Assembly: GCA_044226365.1 (NCBI GenBank)
Contig: JBGAHE010000023.1
Span: 1 to 64,000 of the forward strand
DNA length: 64,000 nucleotides
From: JALHNI01 sp044226365
Lineage (GTDB): Bacteria > Acidobacteriota > Terriglobia > Bryobacterales > Bryobacteraceae
Reading direction: 5' to 3'
A model generated the notes under the pieces. That model saw only the letters and a list, made by a program, of their open reading frames with translations, had not been told where the DNA came from and did no database searches. Below, piece by piece: positions 59,438 to 64,000 of the stretch. Made by a program: the position numbers and the translations under genes. Each line of letters opens with the position of its first letter. Position 1 is the stretch's first letter.

Positions 59438-61351
59438 CTACTTCACCTGCCAGGCTTCGTTGAAGAAGCCGGCGCGCAGAATCTTGCCGGGCCAGTGGTT
59501 GGTGGGGGGCGTGGCGAGGTCGACGATGGCCCAATCGGGCAGGATCGGGATCTGGCGTGAGTTGGTGCCGTCGGAGTCTTCCCGAAAGGTGAAGCCGGAG
59601 TTGAGGACGATGTAGCGCTCGGGCGAAAGCGGGTTCGGGTAGACCATCACCAGGGCTTGGCCGGCGTCCGCCTTCAGGGGCAGCTTGCCCGCGATGCGGG
59701 CGATCAACTGATTGCTGCCGGCGTCTCCCCACAGGATCAGGTTGCTCTCGGCGAGGTCCGCGTCGGTGACTTCGGTGTCGTTCTTGATGCGGACTTCGGC
59801 GCGAAAGATGCCACGCCAGCGGCGGATGGCGCGTTCCATCTCCGACGCGGCCCACGCGCCCAACTTCGGGTCAGCGGCCTGACCGGTGGGACGCACAAAG
59901 AGGAAGCGGCTGAGAAAGGCGTCGTCGATGGGGCCTTGCAGACCCGGGCGTTTGGCGAGGCCGGACTTGGGCGGGCCGGCCACCCACTTGATGCCTTCGC
60001 GGTGAAACTCGGCGGTGAAGCTGAGGTCCGTGTTCGCGCCCTGCGTGAGGCGCAGCGGCAAGCCGTCGATGGTGACCGTGGGTTTCACTTCGAGGTCGAA
60101 CGGGTATTGGCCGGGTTCAAAGCGGAGGCGGAACGCGGTGACGTTGGCGGTGCGCAAAGTGATGAAGCCCGGTTCGCGGATTTCGGCTTCCACGCGGGCC
60201 CGGTCCCAATGCGATTCGAGCCCGAGCAGTTCGAGCCAGCGCATCTGGTTATAGTGCAGTGTGTAAGTGACGAAGCGAAGCTTGCGCGGCACCGGATTGC
60301 GGCCGTGCTCGGCTAAGACATCCACGCGCCGGGCGACTTCGAGCTTCGCTTGCGGCTCGTACTTGTGCTCGGTGTTTGGCCCGATGACGTGCGCGAGCGA
60401 GAGTCCTTCGCCTTCAAGCGCTTTGGCCATGATCTGGGCGGCCTGAATCTGTTTGTCCTTTTCGCCCGAGTAAGCCACCAGCGGCAACTGATAGAAGTTG
60501 GCGGCGTAGTCGGTGGCGTTGTACCAGTGGAGCAACTGACGCTCCCAGTTTGGCAGGGCCTTGATCGCTTCGGGCGTGAACTTCTGATATTCCAGCGTTT
60601 CGGCGAAGCCGGCCCCCGGCGCCGCAACAGCGAAGAGACCAGCGTAATGGGCGCCCAGGTGCCAGGTGGAGGCGCCGCCCATCGAGAAGCCGCGGACGGA
60701 GATTCTGTTCTCGTCGATGGCATAGCGGCGCTTCACGTCCGCCAGGGCTTCGAGCACGTCCATCTCGCCGGCGAACTTGGTGGCGTTGCAGTAGCGCCCG
60801 TAGACGTGGAGCATGAGGGTGTCGCGCGGCGTGAACTCACCGCTGCTGGTGAGGCGCTGCCAGAGGAAGGCGAGTTCGCTACGGGTGTCGCCGCGGCCGG
60901 GTAGCCAGATGTCGAGGCGCCAGCGGCGAGGCGAGTTTGGCGAGAAGCTCGGCGGAATAACCAGGCCGTAAGGCTGAATGCTGTCGTCGATTTGGGACTT
61001 GTAGCCCAGCGGCACGAGGCCCGTGGCGCGCGTCCAAGGGGTGCGGCCGGCGGCCAACTGGTCGGCGCGCTCCATACCGAGGGCGAGCAGGTCATGAGCC
61101 CGGCCGAACTCCGCGGGCAGGTAGAACTCGTTGTATTTGAGCGCCGAGGCGACGGCGCGCTCGATGACGGCGATGTCTTCGATGTGGGGCGACTGACGAA
61201 GGGGCGCGAGAGCATCCTGCAATCGCTTCAGCTCCGTTTCGAGGGACTGGCGCTCTTCGGCGGGAATCGGAATGCCCGGTGGCGGCAGTGGCTTTTGGGC
61301 AAACAGAGCAGGGACCAGCAGAAAGGCAGCGACACGAATCACGTTGCTCAT
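59438..61351 (-). CDS. Exported prolyl-oligopeptidase-like alpha/beta hydrolase
   Basis: This 637-residue protein has a signal peptide (MSNVIRVAAFLLVPALFAQ), a helical N-terminal region, then an alpha/beta-hydrolase domain with LDIWLPGRGDTRSE, LMLHVYGRYCNATKFAGE and the nucleophile in VRGFSMGGASTWHLGA. VAYSGEKDKQIQAA likely holds the acid and GPNTEHKYEP the His. A C-terminal beta-rich part (about 370-637) carries no family I recognise, though similar two-domain proteins are common in Acidobacteriota. It may hydrolyse peptides or esters outside the cytoplasm. The next hydrolase gene lies 25 bp upstream on the same strand. Confidence 0.8.
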   Translation of the reverse strand: MSNVIRVAAFLLVPALFAQKPLPPPGIPIPAEERQSLETELKRLQDALAPLRQSPHIEDIAVIERAVASALKYNEFYLPAEFGRAHDLLALGMERADQLAAGRTPWTRATGLVPLGYKSQIDDSIQPYGLVIPPSFSPNSPRRWRLDIWLPGRGDTRSELAFLWQRLTSSGEFTPRDTLMLHVYGRYCNATKFAGEMDVLEALADVKRRYAIDENRISVRGFSMGGASTWHLGAHYAGLFAVAAPGAGFAETLEYQKFTPEAIKALPNWERQLLHWYNATDYAANFYQLPLVAYSGEKDKQIQAAQIMAKALEGEGLSLAHVIGPNTEHKYEPQAKLEVARRVDVLAEHGRNPVPRKLRFVTYTLHYNQMRWLELLGLESHWDRARVEAEIREPGFITLRTANVTAFRLRFEPGQYPFDLEVKPTVTIDGLPLRLTQGANTDLSFTAEFHREGIKWVAGPPKSGLAKRPGLQGPIDDAFLSRFLFVRPTGQAADPKLGAWAASEMERAIRRWRGIFRAEVRIKNDTEVTDADLAESNLILWGDAGSNQLIARIAGKLPLKADAGQALVMVYPNPLSPERYIVLNSGFTFREDSDGTNSRQIPILPDWAIVDLATPPTNHWPGKILRAGFFNEAWQVK

Positions 61352-61376
61352 GCTATCGCGGAGCCGCGGGCGGGCG

Positions 61377-62165
61377 CTATCGCATTTTGGCGTAGAGACG
61401 CTCGAGGGCTTGCCGGTAGAGCGGACCGGCTTTCATGGGGAGGTCTTCGTGGCCGGCGCCGGAGACTTGGAGGAAGTCTTTGGGATGGGGCGCGGAGGCG
61501 AACAGTTCGCGGCCGAGCACAGGGTCAATCATGCGGTCGGCGTCGCCGTTGATCACCAGGAGCGGAGCTTGCAGGCGCGAGATTCGCCCGAGCGAGTCGA
61601 AGCCTAAAGGCAGGCTCCAGCCGATGCCGGGGAGGATGCCGTTGGCGACGTCGCGAGCGCGGGTGAAGGGAGCTTCGAGTACGACGGCGCCGACGCGGTT
61701 GTGGCTGGCGAGTTCGACCGCGACCGCGCTGCCGAGAGAAAAGCCTTGCACGACAATGCGCTGGGGCGCGAAGCCGCGGCGGAGCAGCCAGTCGTAGGCG
61801 GCCTGCGCGTCCGTATAGAGCCCTTGCTCATCCGGTGAGCCGGTGCTGGCGCCGTAGCCGCGGTAATCCATGATGAGGACTGACTGCGGCACGGTGCGGA
61901 TGGCATCGACGTACTCCTCGTACAAAGCGACGTAGCCGCCGTTGCCATGCAGATACAGTGTCACCTGGGAGGCGCCGGGTAACTCATACCACCAGGCGTT
62001 CAGCCGTTCGCCGTCGGGCGTGGCGATCTGCACGGCCGAGGCGCCGCGAGGCAGCGACGGCGTGCGATCGGGGCTGGGAAAATAAATCAAGCGCCGCCCG
62101 CCGAGCGCCAACACCAGCCACACAATGAGAAAGAGCGCCAGGATCCTCAGGGTACGTTGGATCAT
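61377..62165 (-). CDS. Membrane-anchored alpha/beta hydrolase (BEM46/ABHD13-like)
   Basis: This 262-residue protein has one N-terminal helix (LRILALFLIVWLVLALGG), then a compact alpha/beta-hydrolase domain. LYLHGNGG forms the oxyanion loop, MDYRGYGASTGSPDE is characteristic of the BEM46/ABHD12-13 group, QGFSLGSAVAVEL holds the nucleophile Ser, INGDADRMIDP the acid and SGAGHEDLP the His. The soluble part is probably periplasmic. Substrates of this group are poorly known (lysophospholipids or acyl esters are candidates). It lies upstream of, and probably with, the prolyl-oligopeptidase-like gene. Confidence 0.85.
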   Translation of the reverse strand: MIQRTLRILALFLIVWLVLALGGRRLIYFPSPDRTPSLPRGASAVQIATPDGERLNAWWYELPGASQVTLYLHGNGGYVALYEEYVDAIRTVPQSVLIMDYRGYGASTGSPDEQGLYTDAQAAYDWLLRRGFAPQRIVVQGFSLGSAVAVELASHNRVGAVVLEAPFTRARDVANGILPGIGWSLPLGFDSLGRISRLQAPLLVINGDADRMIDPVLGRELFASAPHPKDFLQVSGAGHEDLPMKAGPLYRQALERLYAKMR

Positions 62166-62234
62166 GACGCTCTTAGACTCCGTTTCCGAACCAGCAGTTC
62201 CCTGGCGCCAGCCGCTGGACGGCTGCGAGAACTG

Positions 62235-62269
62235 CTCGTCCTATCTGACGAGTAAGTGACGCACTTACT
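62235..62269 (-). terminator. Nested inverted repeats at the 3' end of the TIM-barrel gene
   Basis: CTCGTC (62235-62240) and GACGAG (62247-62252) form one dyad. AGTAAGTG (62251-62258) and CACTTACT (62262-62269) form a second, overlapping dyad of eight perfect pairs with a 3-nt loop. The second covers the stop codon of the minus-strand isomerase gene. The two structures share two bases, so they would compete. There is no T-run, so factor-assisted termination or mRNA 3' protection is more likely than classical intrinsic termination. Confidence 0.4.
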
Positions 62270-63326
62270 TGAGACCGAGAACGCGGCGGTTCTTCTTGAC
62301 GTCGGTGGCGACGCCGGCGAAGTCGTCAAACGCCTTCTTCGGCGGCTCAATCAGGTGCGAGGCGATAAAAGGAGCTCCTTCGGCGGCGCCTTGGGAGGCG
62401 TCCTTGTAGCAGCATTCCCATTCGAGGACAGCCCAGCTCGAGTAACCGATGGCGGTCATGCGGCTGAAGACTTGCTTAAAGTCGACTTGCCCATCGCCGA
62501 GTGAACGGAAGCGGCCAGGGCGCTGCGCCCAGCCCTGGAAACCGCCATAAACGCCGGACTTCTCATTCGGACGGAACTCGGCGTCCTTGACGTGGAAGGC
62601 CTTGATGAACTCGGCGTAGGTATCGATGAAGCGGACGTAGTCCAGGCATTGCAGGACGAAGTGAGACGGGTCGTAGTTGATGGCGACGCGCGGATGGTTG
62701 CCGGTAGCTTCGCGGAACATCTCGAAGGTGATGCCGTCGTGGGTGTCTTCGCCGGGATGGATTTCGTAGGCGACATACTGACCCTGCTTGTCGGCGTAAT
62801 CGAGCAGCGGCTTCCAGCGCTTACCAAGTTCCTTGAAGGCTTCCTCCACCAGGCCCGCCGGACGCTGCGGCCACGGATAGAGGAACGGCCAGACGAGCGC
62901 GCCGGTGAAGCTGGGGCAAACGCTCAAGCCGAGGTTCTTGGAGGCCTTGAAGACGAGCTTCAACTGCTCGACGGCCCACTGGGCGCGGGCTTTGGGATCG
63001 TTGCGGACCTTGGGATCGGCGAAGACATCGAAGAGTTCGTCGTAGGCGGGGTGGGAGGCAACAAGCTGACCCTGGAGGTGGCAGGCGAGTTCGGTGATCT
63101 CAAGCCCGTTCATCTGCGCGCGCAGGTCTTCGCAATAGCTTTTAGATTCAGCGGCCTTCTTGAGGTCGATGATGCGGGAATCCCAGGAGGGGAGTTGGAC
63201 GGCGAGATAGCCGAGGTCCTTGGCCCACTTGGTGATGGCAGGCAAGCTGTTGAAGGGCGCCTGATCGCCCATGAATTGCGCGAGGAAAATCGCGGGTCCT
63301 TTAATTTGTGCCATGGCAGTGGTCAT
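62265..63326 (-). CDS. Sugar phosphate isomerase/epimerase-like TIM-barrel protein
   Basis: This 353-residue protein is of the xylose-isomerase-like TIM barrel family (AP endonuclease 2 fold). Predicted metal ligands are visible in YEIHPGEDTHD (Glu), INYDPSHFVLQ (Asp/His), AFHVKDAEF (His) and VLEWECC (Glu). The N-terminal AIFLAQFMGDQAPFNSLPAITKWAKDLGYLAVQLPS is characteristic. No signal peptide, so it is cytoplasmic. Such proteins isomerise keto sugars or inositol derivatives; the substrate is unknown. Start at ATG 63324-63326; an ATG four codons later (MAQIKGPA) is also possible. The divergent ceramidase-like gene starts 34 bp away. Confidence 0.88.
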   Translation of the reverse strand: MTTAMAQIKGPAIFLAQFMGDQAPFNSLPAITKWAKDLGYLAVQLPSWDSRIIDLKKAAESKSYCEDLRAQMNGLEITELACHLQGQLVASHPAYDELFDVFADPKVRNDPKARAQWAVEQLKLVFKASKNLGLSVCPSFTGALVWPFLYPWPQRPAGLVEEAFKELGKRWKPLLDYADKQGQYVAYEIHPGEDTHDGITFEMFREATGNHPRVAINYDPSHFVLQCLDYVRFIDTYAEFIKAFHVKDAEFRPNEKSGVYGGFQGWAQRPGRFRSLGDGQVDFKQVFSRMTAIGYSSWAVLEWECCYKDASQGAAEGAPFIASHLIEPPKKAFDDFAGVATDVKKNRRVLGLK

Positions 63327-63360
63327 TGTACGTCAATTCAACTGCTATCCTTGCCGGTGA

Positions 63361-64000
63361 ATGAAACGGGATCTATTGCTATTGACGCTGGCCGGGGCGC
63401 TTCCGTTGATGGGAGCTTTTCGCGCCGGGGCGGCGTATCGCGTGATCACGCCGGAAGTGCATCAGGGGGCGCCGCCGGTGTACATCGCGGGCTTTGGCCA
63501 GGATCGAGTGGCCACGGCGATCCAGGACCCTTTATTTGTGCGCTGCCTGGCGATGGAGACGCAGAAGCGCCCGGTGGTGATGTGCAGCGCCGACCTGATC
63601 GGCGTGTTTCTCGACGACGTGGAGAAGATGCGCCAGCGGGCGCGCCAGGAGGTCGGGCGCGATTTGGACATCATCTTCTCGGCGACCCACGACCATCAGG
63701 GACCGGACACGATGGGACTGTGGGGACCGCGGGCGGGCGTATCCGGGATCAACGAGACCTACAACAACCTGGTGGTGCAGCGCGGCGCCGAGTGCATCGT
63801 GGCCGCGGTGCGCGGGATGAAGCGGGCCCAACTGTTGCTGGCGCGAACGAACTTCTCGGACCTAAAGAAGTTTCTGCACGATACGCGTCCGCCGGTGGTG
63901 CATGACGAGGAACTGCTGGTGCTGGCCGTACGCGACAGGCGCAAGCGCAGCATTGCGACGCTGGTGAACTGGGCGAACCATCCCGAAGCGCTCGGGTCAA
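63361..64000 (+). CDS. Neutral ceramidase-like exported protein (3' truncated by window edge)
   Basis: The frame opens at the ATG at 63361 and stays open to base 64000 (213 codons). It has a signal peptide (MKRDLLLLTLAGALPLMGAFRAGAA), then VYIAGFGQDRVATAIQDPLFVRCLAME, VVMCSADLIGVF and FSATHDHQGPDTMGLWGP. The His pair and order of these motifs match the N-terminal zinc-binding region of neutral/alkaline ceramidase-like proteins: GFG near the start, the D-L-I strand, then ATHTH-like H-x-H. Later NWANHPEALGS also fits the family. The C-terminal part is beyond the window. The true substrate may be another amidated lipid. Confidence 0.72.
   Translation, partial: MKRDLLLLTLAGALPLMGAFRAGAAYRVITPEVHQGAPPVYIAGFGQDRVATAIQDPLFVRCLAMETQKRPVVMCSADLIGVFLDDVEKMRQRARQEVGRDLDIIFSATHDHQGPDTMGLWGPRAGVSGINETYNNLVVQRGAECIVAAVRGMKRAQLLLARTNFSDLKKFLHDTRPPVVHDEELLVLAVRDRRKRSIATLVNWANHPEALGS

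Noticed and set aside
1..64000. CRISPR arrays, tRNA or rRNA genes, insertion sequences
   Set aside because: No regularly spaced direct repeats, no cloverleaf-like or rRNA-like sequence and no transposase were seen on reading both strands; a dedicated tRNA/ncRNA scan was not possible.

Overview
The window is chromosomal DNA with high G+C content. It most likely comes from an Acidobacteriota bacterium of the Bryobacterales/Solibacteraceae type. The evidence is the gene repertoire: three carboxypeptidase-regulatory-domain/TonB-dependent (Oar-like) outer-membrane proteins, a BlaI/M56 regulatory pair, a GWxTD domain, a DUF507 protein, PSCyt1/DUF1549/DUF1553 with DUF1501 and DUF1800 with DUF1501 gene sets, a PEGA-domain Ser/Thr kinase, and coproheme decarboxylase HemQ. 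Taxonomy is inferred from gene content only. I found no rRNA, tRNA, CRISPR array or insertion sequence.

Layout. 1-1653: end of an unknown low-complexity gene and a phage-type terminase large subunit. 1669-4832 (minus): PEGA kinase overlapping a Moco sulfite-oxidase-type enzyme with a C-terminal heme c. 4882-10004 (plus): a frameshifted secreted esterase, a DUF2339 membrane protein, an M48 peptidase and a small Cys-rich protein. 10001-15915: TonB-type receptor, L-2-hydroxyglutarate oxidase, DUF507 protein and a GT39-like membrane glycosyltransferase. 15930-18144: BlaI repressor and M56-GWxTD fusion behind a twin operator, closed by a hairpin terminator. 18171-21286 (minus): hemQ-ABC exporter and rpmB-rpmG with an unusually short L33. 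21346-24962: a codon-biased, probably very abundant TonB-type outer-membrane protein with a 5' hairpin and a terminator. 25033-27415: three TadE/TadG-type pseudopilin genes facing a TadZ/CpaE-like protein. 27447-34624: argD, MauE-thioredoxin fusion, secreted amidohydrolase, DUF1003 protein and a DUF1800-DUF1501 pair.

36006-52047 looks like one metabolic island. A minus-strand operon encodes a D-2-hydroxyacid dehydrogenase, an SDR, E1-alpha and E1-beta of a 2-oxoacid/acetoin-type dehydrogenase, a free-standing lipoyl domain with no E2 core, a GntR/FCD regulator, an ACS-family transporter and an aldo/keto reductase. An MFS exporter follows. Divergent from the operon is a large TonB-type receptor, then a PSCyt1/DUF1549/DUF1553 protein, a DUF1501 protein and a CocE-like hydrolase. 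Palindromic TGATA...TATCA-like elements occur in front of both the operon/receptor pair and the DUF1549 gene. This suggests shared control of uptake, extracytoplasmic processing and cytoplasmic oxidation of an unknown substrate.

52044-58007 (minus): RraA-like protein, XerC, and a lipoprotein adaptor with an RND pump. 58057-64000: an RlmI-like methyltransferase with a long structured leader, two alpha/beta hydrolases, a sugar-phosphate isomerase-like TIM barrel, and the start of a neutral-ceramidase-like protein.

Genes are tightly packed: ATGA, GTGA, TAATG and TGATG start/stop overlaps are common. Three convergent pairs end on a shared CTAA tetranucleotide.
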